DNA of 64,000 nucleotides from Pseudoalteromonas sp. FUC4 (GCF_008370255.1 NZ_SEUI01000003.1:479411-543410), one strand, 5' to 3'; positions 8,985 to 18,543 are shown, numbered from the stretch's first letter. Numbers and translations are program-made. The notes: generated by a model from the letters alone, not told the origin.

Positions 8985-9917
8985 ATGTTTGAGAATTTTT
9001 TAACGGGTTTAGAATTAGACCAAGAAGGCGCACTTAACTTATTAAAGTTAGCGCAAGATATAAAAGCAAAGCCAGAAAAATACAGCCAAGTATTATCGGG
9101 TAAATCAATCGTAACATTGTTTGAAAAACAAAGTTTACGTACTCGCTTATCGTTTGATATAGGTATTAATCGCCTTGGGGGCCATGCAGTTTATTTAGAT
9201 CAGCAAAATGGCGCTATGGGTGCACGTGAATCAATTAAAGATTTCGCACTTAATATTTCTACTTGGGCTGATGGTATTGTTGCACGCGTAAATCAGCACA
9301 GCACATTAACTACATTAGGTGAATACGCATCAGTACCGGTAGTAAATAGTTTGTGTGATTTATACCACCCATGCCAAGCTCTTGCAGATTTTTTAACGCT
9401 TCAAGAAGTTCACGGCGATGTGAGCGAGCTTAAAGTAGCTTACTTAGGTGAGGGCAATAACGTAACTCATTCATTGATGTTACTTGCTGCAACGCTTGGC
9501 ACTGATTTTGTTGCTGTAACGCCAAAGGGCAGCTCACCTGATTCGCAAATTCTTAAAAAGGCTGAGCAAATAGCAGCAATGAATGGCGCATCAGTGATGG
9601 TAAGTGACCGTGTTGAAGCGGCTGTGGGTGCTAACGTTGTATATGCAGATACATGGGTATCAATGGGTGATACAACACCGCTTGAGCAAGTTAAAGAAAA
9701 ATATATGCCTTATCAATTAAATCAGGCATTGCTAGATCAAACAGGTGCAACTACGGTATTACATTGCCAACCGGCACACCGTGAATTTGAAATTACCTCT
9801 GAGGTAATGGATGGTCCAGCATCGAAAATTATTCAACAAGCAGAGAATCGCATGCACGCGCAAAATGCTTTGCTAGTTACATTACTAAATCCAAATTTTG
9901 TTAAGGAACACCTATGA
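8985..9917 (+). CDS. argF: Ornithine carbamoyltransferase
   Basis: Forms citrulline from ornithine and carbamoyl phosphate. Start placed at the ATG at 8985 ([12 protein letters not shown], 310 residues), 7 bases after the argB stop; an upstream in-frame ATG at 8952 would overlap argB and add 11 unrelated residues. Carbamoyl-phosphate motif SLRTR and the HPCQALAD motif are present. The C-terminal motif usually written HCLP in ornithine transcarbamylases reads [10 protein letters not shown] here, a change at the position that contacts the amino-acid substrate. Because argE makes free ornithine, ornithine is still the expected substrate. Overlaps argG by 4 bases (ATGA). Confidence 0.92.
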   Translation: MFENFLTGLELDQEGALNLLKLAQDIKAKPEKYSQVLSGKSIVTLFEKQSLRTRLSFDIGINRLGGHAVYLDQQNGAMGARESIKDFALNISTWADGIVARVNQHSTLTTLGEYASVPVVNSLCDLYHPCQALADFLTLQEVHGDVSELKVAYLGEGNNVTHSLMLLAATLGTDFVAVTPKGSSPDSQILKKAEQIAAMNGASVMVSDRVEAAVGANVVYADTWVSMGDTTPLEQVKEKYMPYQLNQALLDQTGATTVLHCQPAHREFEITSEVMDGPASKIIQQAENRMHAQNALLVTLLNPNFVKEHL

Positions 9918-11116
9918 GTTCAATTAAAAAAGTCGTTTTAGCCTATTCAGGTGGTCTTGATACATCGGCTATCGTGCCATGGTTAAAAGAAAACTACGGT
10001 TGTGAAGTTGTTGCGTTTGTAGCGGATGTAGGTCAAGGCGCAGAAGAACTTGAAGGCGTAGAAGCTAAAGCAATCGCTTCAGGTGCTTCAGAATGTTACG
10101 TAGTTGATTTAAAGGATGAAATGGTAAGTGATTACATTTATCCAACACTTAAAACCGGCTCGATTTACGAAGGTACTTATTTACTAGGTACGTCTATGGC
10201 GCGTCCTATTATTGCTAAAGCACAAGTTGAGATTGCACGTAAAGTAGGTGCTGATGCACTTTCTCATGGTTGTACTGGTAAAGGTAATGACCAAGTTCGT
10301 TTTGAATCATGTTTTGCAGCCCTTGCTCCAGATTTAAAAGTAATTGCGCCATGGCGTGAGTGGGACTTATCGAGTCGTGAATCATTACTTGATTACTTAG
10401 CTGAGCGTGACATTCCGTGTTCAGCATCTGCTACAAAAATTTATAGCCGTGATGCTAACGCTTGGCATATTTCGCACGAAGGTGGTGAGCTTGAAGATCC
10501 ATGGTGTCAACCAACTGAGCAAGTATGGACTTGGACTAACTCTCCAGAGCAAGCGCCAGATAAATCAGAACTAGTAACTTTAAAAGTTGTTGAAGGCGAA
10601 GTGGTTGCTGTAAATGGCGAAGAACTTAAACCATATGACTGTTTAGTTAAATTAAACGATATTGCATCACCTCATGGCGTTGGACGTGTTGATATTGTAG
10701 AAAACCGTTTAGTAGGTATGAAGTCACGCGGTTGTTATGAAACACCAGGTGGCACAGTCATTATGGCTGCTCTTCAAGCCATTGACGAGCTAGTGCTTGA
10801 TAAAGCAAGCCGTAAATGGAAAGAAGTACTAGGTGGTGAATTTTCACATTTAGTATATGACGGACGTTGGTTTACACCTCTTAAAGATTCTATTTTAGCC
10901 GGTGCAGAAGCACTTTCTAAAGTGGCAACAGGTGAAGTGGTACTTAAGCTTTACAAAGGCCAAGTAACTGCGGTTCAAAAGCAATCACCAAATAGCTTAT
11001 ACAGCGAAGCATTTGCTACATTTGGTGAAGATGATGTGTATGACCAGTCACACGCTGAAGGCTTTATTCGTTTATTCTCGCTTTCAAGCAGAATTTCAGC
11101 ATTGGCTAAAAAGTAA
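9914..11116 (+). CDS. argG: Argininosuccinate synthase
   Basis: ATP-dependent joining of citrulline and aspartate to argininosuccinate. 400 residues, the short type-I form. N-terminal PP-loop [12 protein letters not shown] (residues 9-20), [15 protein letters not shown] motif ([13 protein letters not shown]) and [19 protein letters not shown] are all clear. Start overlaps the argF stop by 4 bases with AAGGA eight bases before. A hairpin follows the stop before argHA. Confidence 0.97.
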   Translation: MSSIKKVVLAYSGGLDTSAIVPWLKENYGCEVVAFVADVGQGAEELEGVEAKAIASGASECYVVDLKDEMVSDYIYPTLKTGSIYEGTYLLGTSMARPIIAKAQVEIARKVGADALSHGCTGKGNDQVRFESCFAALAPDLKVIAPWREWDLSSRESLLDYLAERDIPCSASATKIYSRDANAWHISHEGGELEDPWCQPTEQVWTWTNSPEQAPDKSELVTLKVVEGEVVAVNGEELKPYDCLVKLNDIASPHGVGRVDIVENRLVGMKSRGCYETPGGTVIMAALQAIDELVLDKASRKWKEVLGGEFSHLVYDGRWFTPLKDSILAGAEALSKVATGEVVLKLYKGQVTAVQKQSPNSLYSEAFATFGEDDVYDQSHAEGFIRLFSLSSRISALAKK

Positions 11117-11126
11117 ATTATTTATA

Positions 11127-11144
11127 GCCCCTTATAAAAGGGGC
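11127..11144 (+). terminator. Hairpin between argG and argHA
   Basis: Arms GCCCCTT and AAGGGGC (11127-11133 and 11138-11144) with a short ATAA loop, in the 51-base gap between two genes of the same operon. No U-run follows (ATTACAGG instead), so it is more likely an RNA-processing or stability element, or a weak attenuating stop, than a full terminator. Confidence 0.45.
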
Positions 11145-11167
11145 ATTACAGGGTTTGGAGAGATTTC

Positions 11168-13033
11168 ATGGCATTATGGGGCGGACGTTTTTCTACGGGT
11201 CCAGATGAGGCGTTTAAGCAATTTAACGACTCTCTTCCCTTTGACTACCAGTTAGCAGAGCAAGATATTATTGGCTCTGTGGCATGGGCTGGTGCACTTG
11301 AACAGGTAAATGTACTTTCAAGTGATGAGCATACAAAATTAGTTGCTGCATTAAATGAGCTACTTGAAGAAGTTAAAGCTGACCCACAATCAGTTGCTAC
11401 TTCAGGTGCCGAGGACATTCATTCACATGTTGAAGCTGCTCTAATTGAAAAAGTAGGTGATTTAGCTAAAAAATTACATACAGGCCGAAGCCGTAATGAC
11501 CAAGTTGCCACCGATTTTAGACTATGGTGCCGTGATACAGCCGATCATTTACTAGGTGCCATTGCACAACTTAAAGGCGAGTTTGTAGCGCTTGCAGAGC
11601 GAGAGCTTGGCACAATATTACCAGGTTACACGCATTTACAGCGCGCACAACCAGTATTGTTTAGCCACTGGTGTATGGCGTATGTAGAAATGCTAGAGCG
11701 CGATGAAAGCCGCCTTCAAGACGCTAAAGCGCGCATGAATTTTTGTCCATTAGGCAGTGGTGCATTAGCAGGTACTGCTTATCCGATTGATCGCCAAGCA
11801 TTAGCACACGGATTAGGTTTTACAGCGGCTACAAAAAATAGCCTTGATGGCGTATCTGATCGTGACTTCGTGTTAGATCTTTTAAGTTGTGCGTCTATTT
11901 CGATGATTCACTTATCTCGTATGTCAGAGGATCTGATTTTTTATAATTCGGGTGAAGCCGGATTTATAGAGCTTGCTGATAACGTAACTTCAGGCTCATC
12001 GCTCATGCCTCAGAAAAAAAATCCTGATGCACTCGAGCTTATTCGCGGTAAAACCGGACGTGTATTTGGTGCATTTAGCGCTATGATGATGACGTTAAAA
12101 GCGTTGCCACTTGCATACAATAAAGATATGCAAGAAGACAAAGAAGGCCTGTTCGACGCTATGCCAACATGGCTTGCATGTATTCATATGGCGCAAGCAT
12201 GTATTAAAGGCGTAAAAGTAAATGGCGATAAAACGTTAGCAGCGGCAAAAGGCGGCCATGCTAATGCCACCGAGCTTGCTGATTACTTAGTTGCTAAAGG
12301 TGTGCCATTTAGAGAAGGTCATCACATTGTGGGTGTACTTGTACAGCTTGCGATTAGCGAAGGTAAAACGCTTGAGGAGCTATCACTTGAACAGTACAAA
12401 TCAGTAAACACTGTATTTGAAGACGATGTTTACCCAGTACTTGAAATTGATGCTTGTATAAAAGCGCGTCAAGCGCTTGGCGGGACGTCTATTGAGCAAG
12501 TAACTAACGCTGTTAAAGAAGCCAAAAAAAAACAGCAAATAACGGTACGTGATGCAAATTTAGATGATGTAGAGGCAATTGCCACACTTATACAGCACTG
12601 GGCAACGGTAGGCGAAAACCTGCCTCGTGCAAAAAGCGATATGGTGCACTCTATTAACGAGTTTGCAGTCACTGAAATAAATGGAAAAGTGTCGGGCTGT
12701 GCTTCGTTATACATTTACGATACCGGCCTTGCTGAAATACGCTCATTGGGTATAGACCCAAAAAGTAAAGTGACGGGGCAAGGTAGACAGCTTGTAGAGC
12801 ACCTACTTGCTAAAGCCAAAAAATTGGCACTTAACCGAGTTATTGTATTAACACGTGTTCCCGATTTTTTTGAGCAACAACGTTTTACTTTTTGTAGCAA
12901 AGACTCTTTGCCTGAAAAAGTAATGAAAGATTGTGAACTTTGCCTTCGTAAAGAAAATTGTGACGAAGTAGCAATGGAATATATTTTGAAGCTAAGTACA
13001 CGTGCGGAGATCCCGTGTAAATACGTAGCTTAA
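11168..13033 (+). CDS. argHA: Fused argininosuccinate lyase / N-acetylglutamate synthase
   Basis: A 621-residue bifunctional enzyme. Residues 1-455 are argininosuccinate lyase (fumarase superfamily) with the signature [14 protein letters not shown] and [13 protein letters not shown]; they make arginine and fumarate. From about residue 458 ([15 protein letters not shown]) a GNAT acetyltransferase domain follows, with acetyl-CoA loop KVTGQGRQL and a cysteine-rich end ([11 protein letters not shown]). This ArgH(A) fusion is known from Moritella, Pseudoalteromonas and relatives and supplies the first pathway step. There is no amino-acid-kinase domain, the part that senses arginine in the classical ArgA. 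Good ribosome-binding site (GGAG) 7 bases before the ATG. Last gene of the operon; a strong terminator follows. Confidence 0.95.
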   Translation: MALWGGRFSTGPDEAFKQFNDSLPFDYQLAEQDIIGSVAWAGALEQVNVLSSDEHTKLVAALNELLEEVKADPQSVATSGAEDIHSHVEAALIEKVGDLAKKLHTGRSRNDQVATDFRLWCRDTADHLLGAIAQLKGEFVALAERELGTILPGYTHLQRAQPVLFSHWCMAYVEMLERDESRLQDAKARMNFCPLGSGALAGTAYPIDRQALAHGLGFTAATKNSLDGVSDRDFVLDLLSCASISMIHLSRMSEDLIFYNSGEAGFIELADNVTSGSSLMPQKKNPDALELIRGKTGRVFGAFSAMMMTLKALPLAYNKDMQEDKEGLFDAMPTWLACIHMAQACIKGVKVNGDKTLAAAKGGHANATELADYLVAKGVPFREGHHIVGVLVQLAISEGKTLEELSLEQYKSVNTVFEDDVYPVLEIDACIKARQALGGTSIEQVTNAVKEAKKKQQITVRDANLDDVEAIATLIQHWATVGENLPRAKSDMVHSINEFAVTEINGKVSGCASLYIYDTGLAEIRSLGIDPKSKVTGQGRQLVEHLLAKAKKLALNRVIVLTRVPDFFEQQRFTFCSKDSLPEKVMKDCELCLRKENCDEVAMEYILKLSTRAEIPCKYVA

Positions 13034-13046
13034 ACTCCCTGGATAC

Positions 13047-13079
13047 AAAAAACGTACGGTTATCCCTGTGCGTTTTTTT
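13047..13079 (+). terminator. Intrinsic terminator of the arg operon
   Basis: Arms AAAAAACGTAC (13047-13057) and GTGCGTTTTTT (13068-13078) pair with a single G-U, separated by a 10-base loop and ending in a T-run. It lies 14 bases after the argHA stop. Confidence 0.85.
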
Positions 13080-13137
13080 ATATTTGCAGTAAACTGGTCG
13101 GAGTTGTTTAGTTTGATTATATTTTTAAGTGAATTTT

Positions 13138-13163
13138 AATGCGTCAAAAAAAGTTGGCGCATT
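13138..13163. repeat. Small inverted repeat upstream of the 64-residue gene
   Basis: Arms AATGCGTC and GGCGCATT (one G-T mismatch) around a 10-base A-rich loop. No T-run follows. Its role is unclear; it could be a second weak terminator or an operator for the small gene starting at 13291. Confidence 0.35.
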
Positions 13164-13290
13164 GTTTGCAGAGTATAAGATAGGTAGCAAAATAGCTATC
13201 ACTGCTTAAAACAGGTAATGCATTTATCTACATAATAATGTGGTTAAAAGTTGCACCAAATATAATTAAAAATTTACAAGGATCAATCAC

Positions 13291-13485
13291 ATGCAAGTTT
13301 CAGCTAATAGCCAATTACAAATGCAAGCATACAACAAAACACAACAATTAAAGCCTGCAATGGAACAAACTGCTAGCCCTAAAACCCTGCAATCTGATAC
13401 AGTGAGTATCTCTCAAGAAGCAAGAGCCGTTAGTGGTGCTGAGTTAGAGCGTGGCAATACAATTTTGAAACCTCGCCCTAAATGA
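13291..13485 (+). CDS. Small protein of unknown function (64 aa)
   Basis: A 64-residue polar, Gln-rich protein with no signal or membrane segment. It has a proper ribosome-binding site (AAGGA 8 bases before the ATG) and therefore looks expressed. The segment SDTVSISQEARAVSGAELE resembles the D-x-V-x-[IL]-S-x-x-A pattern seen in some flagellar regulators and small marine gammaproteobacterial proteins, but this is too short to assign. It ends 15 bases before the first gene of the four-copy membrane array and may share its transcript. Confidence 0.55.
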   Translation: MQVSANSQLQMQAYNKTQQLKPAMEQTASPKTLQSDTVSISQEARAVSGAELERGNTILKPRPK

Positions 13486-13500
13486 TTATTAAGGTAATAA

Positions 13501-14034
13501 ATGTTTTTAGCTGAATTTTTTGGTTACTTCTCTCTATCAGCTCTCGTTACGTGGGCTTTTTTGATGGCTTTTTTCTTCAATTTATTTGTTTATAGCTTGG
13601 GAGTTAAAAGAGAAACTACTTTATTATTTAGCTCATTTATAATGATGGCTTCATATACTGCCACCGATTATTTTTTTACTTGGATATCTTACTATAATAC
13701 GACATATCTTGATTGGGCATTACATGATTTTATTACTATTTTATCTCTTATATTTGCTTTAAAGATATTTAGTAAAACAACAGCTTCTTTTTTGTATTTA
13801 ATTTTTGGCTTATCGATGAATATGATTTTAGCTGCATTTATGTATTTAGATGTATTTATATATAATAACCAAAAACCTTGGTTTTTTTGGGATATATATA
13901 CATTTTCTGTAACAGCAAATGACTTACTAATGGTTGTAGCTCTTATCGTTGATAGAGACTTTCTAGGTCTTCATAAGTTAAAGAACAAAACCCTCAGCTA
14001 CTTCAAGTCAAACGATATCCACAAAGTAACCTAA
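13501..14034 (+). CDS. Array membrane protein, copy 1
   Basis: 177 residues, strongly hydrophobic, with about five predicted membrane segments (roughly residues 12-32, 42-60, 72-92, 98-120, 125-148) and a short basic C-terminal tail. Not recognised as a named family. It shares with the next three reading frames: WxFLMAF near the start, a SYT motif, HDFITIL in the third segment, the PWFFW turn, and DLLMVVALIVDRDFLGL near the end. Good ribosome-binding site (AAGG 8 bases before ATG). No enzymatic motif is apparent; transport, sensing or phage-related roles are all open. Confidence 0.65.
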   Translation: MFLAEFFGYFSLSALVTWAFLMAFFFNLFVYSLGVKRETTLLFSSFIMMASYTATDYFFTWISYYNTTYLDWALHDFITILSLIFALKIFSKTTASFLYLIFGLSMNMILAAFMYLDVFIYNNQKPWFFWDIYTFSVTANDLLMVVALIVDRDFLGLHKLKNKTLSYFKSNDIHKVT

Positions 14035-14039
14035 CTCAA

Positions 14040-14546
14040 GTGTACGTTACTGAAGCCCTGATGGATTATGTAGAAGCTTTCTCTCAATGGGGCTTTTTAA
14101 TGGCCTTCTTATACTGTTTAGCTTCCAGTATAAATAAAGAAAATAAGTCTCCTGTTTATTTATCTGCACTTATGCTCTGCTCATATATTTCCAGTGGTTA
14201 CATAAACTTATTAGAAAATTTATATTTAAGCTGGGCGCTCTACGATTTTATTACAATTTTAGCTTTGTTTATTTTACAGTACTTTAAAGTGCTCCAGCGC
14301 TCTTTAGCTTTTCACTTCATCATAATTTCGTTAACAATAAATGCAGTACTTACCTTGATACTGCACTATGACCTATATGTTTTATATAACTATGAGCCCT
14401 GGTGGTATTGGAGTGTTTATTCAATAGGGGTCAATGCTATAGATATTCTTATGATCCTCTCGCTGATACTTAATAAAAATTTTTTAAGTTTAATAAAATT
14501 TAGTCCTCTTATAATTATAAGATCTACAAGGCCACCCAGTGCTTGA
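14040..14546 (+). CDS. Array membrane protein, copy 2
   Basis: Paralogue of copy 1, starting 5 bases after its stop. 168 residues from the GTG at 14040, or 161 from the ATG at 14061 (MDYVEAFSQWGFL); neither has a clear ribosome-binding site, and translational coupling to copy 1 is likely. Conserved features: WGFLMAFLY, YDFITIL, YEPWWYWSVY and DILMILSLILNKNFLSL. About five membrane segments. Overlaps copy 3 by 8 bases. Confidence 0.6.
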   Translation: MYVTEALMDYVEAFSQWGFLMAFLYCLASSINKENKSPVYLSALMLCSYISSGYINLLENLYLSWALYDFITILALFILQYFKVLQRSLAFHFIIISLTINAVLTLILHYDLYVLYNYEPWWYWSVYSIGVNAIDILMILSLILNKNFLSLIKFSPLIIIRSTRPPSA

Positions 14547-15057
14547 CTTTCTTAGGGTGCTTGCTGGTTTATATGACTATATAACTATTTTTACTACATG
14601 GTTTTTTGTGCTCACTTTCTTATATAACTTATCCGCAAGTATTAACAAACACGATAAAGGCTGTGCTCAATTAGCTTTCATTATGATGATATCTTATACA
14701 TCAAGTATTTTTATGGACCCACAGAGTGAAACACCTCATCTAACTCTTTTTTTATTTGATGTAGTGACCATTGTATTTTTGATTTTGTGGCGAATTTTTT
14801 TTAGTAAAACTATACCTATTGCGTTTTATTACCTCATTACAGGGTTAAGTTTTAATGCATTCGTTTTCTATGGCATGCATTACGATAGCATTATTTTAGG
14901 TAATTTAGACTATTGGTGGTTCTGGGCATTATACGTTATTGGACAAATTACTTCTGATTTAATAATGGTTTTGGTTCTTGCTACTAATAAGGATCTATTG
15001 GGTTTAATTAGGTTAAAACATTACTTGAGTCGTCTTAAAAAGCACATGCAACAATGA
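14539..15057 (+). CDS. Array membrane protein, copy 3
   Basis: Paralogue of copies 1 and 2. 172 residues from a GTG start at 14539, which has AAGG eight bases before it; it overlaps copy 2 by 8 bases. Conserved features: WFFVLTFLYNLSASINK, MMISYTSS, LFDVVTIV, DYWWFWALY and DLIMVLVLATNKDLLGL. It is closest to copy 4 (both have SINK/AINK, PHL and F-D-V-[VL]-T-I-V), so copies 3 and 4 look like the most recent duplication. Basic C-terminus (LKHYLSRLKKHMQQ). Confidence 0.6.
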   Translation: MLDFLRVLAGLYDYITIFTTWFFVLTFLYNLSASINKHDKGCAQLAFIMMISYTSSIFMDPQSETPHLTLFLFDVVTIVFLILWRIFFSKTIPIAFYYLITGLSFNAFVFYGMHYDSIILGNLDYWWFWALYVIGQITSDLIMVLVLATNKDLLGLIRLKHYLSRLKKHMQQ

Positions 15058-15069
15058 AGTCTTAGTAAA

Positions 15070-15570
15070 ATGGAAGAGCTATTTTGGCAATTAAATTCAG
15101 TAAACGAATATTTTGGAATATTTATTACATGGCTTTTTGTTTTTGCTTTTTTGTTCACTTTATCAGCTGCTATTAATAAGCAAGATAAAAGCCGAGTTCA
15201 CCTTTCTTTTATTATGATGGCTTCGTATACATTTAGTTTATTTGTGGACATAACTACTGCGGCCCCGCATCTAAGTTGTTTATATTTGATGTACTAACAA
15301 TTGTAGTTATTTTTATGTGGCGTATTTTTTTAGGACGTAATGTACTGCTTTTATTACCTTATAGTAGGTCTTGGTAATAATGCCTCACTGTTTATGGGTA
15401 TGTATATTGATAATACCCTTTATGATAATTGGGACTTTTGGTGGCTGTGGATGCTGTATGGTTTTCTTATGCCTATTATTGATATTACGATGGCACTCAT
15501 ATTAATTATCAATAAAGACTTCCTGAAACTAGTTTGGTTGATTAAAAGGTTAAAACCATCTCCTATATAA
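15070..15570 (+). pseudogene. Array membrane protein, copy 4, broken by two compensating frameshifts
   Basis: Begins with a good match to copy 3 (WLFVFAFLFTLSAAINK, FIMMASYTFS) but the frame meets TAA at 15295-15297. Homology continues one base out of phase from about 15276 (LFIFDVLTIVVIFMWRIF) and returns to the first frame at about 15335-15342 (YCFYYLIVGLGNNAS), ending at 15570 with DITMALILIINKDFLKL. The frame change equals one base lost near 15276 and one gained near 15338. A T-run of seven at 15325-15331 lies in between, but removing a T there would create a stop, so it is not the switch point. Either a recent pseudogene or two base-calling errors. Confidence 0.7.
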
Positions 15571-15578
15571 TTGCTAAA

Positions 15579-15602
15579 TTAGCGCATACGAGTTATGCGC
15601 TA
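15579..15602. terminator. Hairpin between the membrane array and coaD
   Basis: Arms TTAGCGCATA and TATGCGCTAA (about 15579-15588 and 15593-15602) with a 4-5 base loop, between convergent genes. No long T-run on either side, so efficiency is uncertain. Confidence 0.55.
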
Positions 15603-15615
15603 ATGAAATAAATAG

Positions 15616-16119
<504 letters not shown>

Positions 16120-16304
16120 TTATTATTTTAGCGTTAGTTTAACAGTGTTTGTGATACAAAGCAGCCTAGCTAAAAAGTATGCAAATGTTTGTTTTATTTA
16201 AACAGGTCAGTCCATGGTGGGAGTGTTTTAATTACTCATATTTGTTTATACTCCTAAATCCCTTTTGAGTGTAATGTAGCCTATAGATAATTGAGTATTA
16301 GCAT

Positions 16305-16958
16305 ATGAATACCAAGGATAAAATAATACACACCAGTATTTTGTTGTTTAACGAAAATGGTGAGCGTGCAATATCAACAAACCATATTGCATCAAACTTA
16401 GGGATGAGCCCGGGTAACCTTTATTATCACTTTAAAAATAAAGAAGACATTATCCGTCATATTTTTGCGCTGTATCGCGATCATTTAAATACTCACTTTA
16501 AACCTATTAATAAAGAAGATGATGCCTTTAGTCATTTAACCGCTTACCTAGATTCGTTATTTGAGCTTATGTGGCGTTATCATTTTTTTTACGACAACTT
16601 AGGCGATATTCTCTCTAGAGATACCGATCTAAAACAAGCTTATATTGATTTTCAACTGGAGTTATTAGAGCAAGTTCGTAAAATTATTTTAGGGCTTCGC
16701 GATAGTGAAATGATTGCTATTGATGAGCAAGATGTCATTGATTTAGCACATACACTTAAGCTAACTGTTAGTTTTTGGACACCTTATATTAAAGCCCGTA
16801 GACCAAGCGGTACGCTTGCTGAGCAAGATATCTATCATGGTATTTTAAAAGTGCTCACATTATTTAGAGCGTACAGTACCGATAAAAGTATTGATAAAAT
16901 GAACCTGCTACGTGAAAAATATACTGAATTAGCGCAACACGCTCCAACTGTCGTCTAG
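16305..16958 (+). CDS. TetR-family transcriptional regulator
   Basis: 217 residues. Residues 1-55 form a TetR helix-turn-helix with the typical AISTNHIASNLGMSPGNLYYHFKNKEDI. The C-terminal ligand-binding part is mainly helical and resembles the 'TetR/AcrR regulators with DUF6-like C-terminus' only in general; I cannot name the ligand. Neighbours coaD and thiI are housekeeping genes, so the target is not obvious. An inverted repeat spanning its stop codon (CGTCTAG ... CTAGACG) may be a terminator or operator. Confidence 0.85.
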   Translation: MNTKDKIIHTSILLFNENGERAISTNHIASNLGMSPGNLYYHFKNKEDIIRHIFALYRDHLNTHFKPINKEDDAFSHLTAYLDSLFELMWRYHFFYDNLGDILSRDTDLKQAYIDFQLELLEQVRKIILGLRDSEMIAIDEQDVIDLAHTLKLTVSFWTPYIKARRPSGTLAEQDIYHGILKVLTLFRAYSTDKSIDKMNLLREKYTELAQHAPTVV

Positions 16959-16986
16959 CCGTTGTTCTTTGGCTGTTTCCTAGACG
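16952..16986. repeat. Inverted repeat at the end of the TetR gene
   Basis: CGTCTAG at 16952-16958 and CTAGACG at 16980-16986, with an inner AGCC/GGCT pair, so the repeat can form an extended hairpin with a bulge. It includes the TetR gene's stop codon and sits just before the thiI promoter. It may terminate the TetR transcript, or bind a regulator acting on thiI. Confidence 0.45.
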
Positions 16987-16996
16987 CTGAATTTTT

Positions 16997-17005
16997 TGCT
17001 ATAAT
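16997..17005 (+). promoter_or_regulatory. Extended -10 promoter for thiI
   Basis: TGCTATAAT at 16997-17005 is a perfect TGn extended -10 element followed by a very GC-rich discriminator (CGCGCGCC). No good -35 hexamer is seen at 17 bases, which fits extended -10 promoters. Transcription would start near 17012, giving a leader of about 45 bases before the thiI ATG. Confidence 0.65.
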
Positions 17006-17055
17006 CGCGCGCCAAATGCCTGGGAGCGCGAATTCCCGCAGTCTAAGAGTGAACT

Positions 17056-18513
17056 ATGCTTAAATTTATCGTCAAACTACATCCTGAAATTGCCATTAAA
17101 AGCCGTTCGGTACGTAAACGCTTTACTAAAGTGTTAGAAAATAACATTAAAATTGTATTGCGTCGTGTTGACGAAAAAGTACAAGTAAGAAACAACTGGG
17201 ATAACATTTCAGTTGTTACAAAGCTTGAAGGTGCGCAAGTTCGTTTAGATTTTATCGATAGCCTTAAACGCATACCTGGCATCGTTCAATTTATTGAAGT
17301 AACCGAAACACAATTCGAAACTCTTGATGATATTTACCAAAAAACAATAGCGTTAGTTGGGCATACAATTGTAGGTAAAACATTTTGTGTTCGTGCAAAG
17401 CGTATAGGGCAACACGACTTTACTTCAACTGATTTAGAGCGTTATGTTGGTGGTGGGTTGAACCAACATATTGAAGGCGCAAGCGTTAAACTTAGCCGCC
17501 CAGAAGTAACAATACGCTTAGAAGTCAAAGACGATAAAGCTTACATTGTTTCGCAAACACATTTTGGTATGGCTGGCTTTCCGCTACCAACCCAAGAAGA
17601 TGTGCTTTCGCTTATGTCGGGTGGTTTTGACTCCGGCGTAGCAAGTTACCAAATGATCCGTAAAGGTGCACGTACGCACTTTTTATTCTTTAATCTAGGT
17701 GGCGCAGCGCACGAAATTGGCGTTAAACAAGCAAGTTACTATTTATGGAAAAAATACAGCTCTACCCATAAAGTTAAGTTTGTAACTGTTGATTTTGAAC
17801 CCGTAGTCGCAGAAATTTTAGAAAACGTTGAAAACAGCCAAATGGGTGTTGTACTAAAACGCATGATGATGCGTGCAGGTAGTCAAGTTGCTGAAAAGCT
17901 AAACATTCAAGCACTTGTAACCGGTGAAAGTATTGGTCAGGTTTCAAGCCAAACACTGGCTAATTTAAGCGTGATTGACCGCGTAACCGAAACGCTTATT
18001 TTACGCCCGCTTATTCAGCACGATAAGCAAGAAATTATTAATATTGCCCGCCAAATTGGTACCGCGGAAATGGCCGAAACGATGCCAGAGTACTGTGGCG
18101 TAATTTCTAAAAAGCCAACGGTTAAAGCTAAAATTGATGTTATTAAAGGCGAAGAAGAAAAGTTCGACTTTGATGTACTAAATACCGTAGTTGAAAATGC
18201 CCGCATTATGGATGTACGCGACATTGACGTAGAAGCTAAGCAAGAGCTGAAAGAGGCTGAGTCGGTTGCTGATTTACCAGCTGGCGCAGTGGTTGTTGAT
18301 ATTCGCTCACCTGAAGAAGAAGATGCAGCACCACTAGAGGTTGATGGCATTGAAGTGGTGCATTTACCATTTTTCCGCTTAGCGACTAAGTTTGGTGATT
18401 TACCAAAAAATAAAGATTATTACTTATATTGCGAAAGAGGTGTGATGAGCCAGTTACAAGCCCTTATTTTACATGAGCAAGGCTTTGATACAGTTAAAGT
18501 TTATCGCCCGTAA
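17056..18513 (+). CDS. thiI: tRNA 4-thiouridine synthase
   Basis: ThiI transfers sulfur (from IscS persulfide) to U8 of tRNA and, in enterics, to ThiS for thiamin synthesis. 485 residues. Domains in order: N-terminal ferredoxin-like plus THUMP (about 1-165), PP-loop ATPase with SGGFDSG from residue 188, and a C-terminal rhodanese domain (about 400-485). Both working cysteines of the E. coli enzyme have counterparts: C347 in MPEYCGVIS and C459 in YLYCERGVMS. The rhodanese domain is complete, so the thiamin role is possible. Confidence 0.96.
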   Translation: MLKFIVKLHPEIAIKSRSVRKRFTKVLENNIKIVLRRVDEKVQVRNNWDNISVVTKLEGAQVRLDFIDSLKRIPGIVQFIEVTETQFETLDDIYQKTIALVGHTIVGKTFCVRAKRIGQHDFTSTDLERYVGGGLNQHIEGASVKLSRPEVTIRLEVKDDKAYIVSQTHFGMAGFPLPTQEDVLSLMSGGFDSGVASYQMIRKGARTHFLFFNLGGAAHEIGVKQASYYLWKKYSSTHKVKFVTVDFEPVVAEILENVENSQMGVVLKRMMMRAGSQVAEKLNIQALVTGESIGQVSSQTLANLSVIDRVTETLILRPLIQHDKQEIINIARQIGTAEMAETMPEYCGVISKKPTVKAKIDVIKGEEEKFDFDVLNTVVENARIMDVRDIDVEAKQELKEAESVADLPAGAVVVDIRSPEEEDAAPLEVDGIEVVHLPFFRLATKFGDLPKNKDYYLYCERGVMSQLQALILHEQGFDTVKVYRP

Positions 18514-18543
18514 GTAACCAAAATTTAGGTTAAGTATTTATAT

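Noticed and set aside
8952..8985. Upstream ATG for argF overlapping argB
   Set aside because: The extra 11 residues match nothing in the family, and the ATG at 8985 gives the family N-terminus.
10215..10427. 70-residue minus-strand ORF within argG
   Set aside because: Antisense to a conserved enzyme coding region, no ribosome-binding site and no recognisable protein; chance ORF.
15325..15331. T7 run in copy 4 as a phase-variation switch
   Set aside because: Removing one T would place a TAG in frame, so slippage there would not restore the gene.
13034..15600. Membrane array considered as part of a mobile element or prophage
   Set aside because: No integrase, transposase, direct repeats or tRNA target near it.
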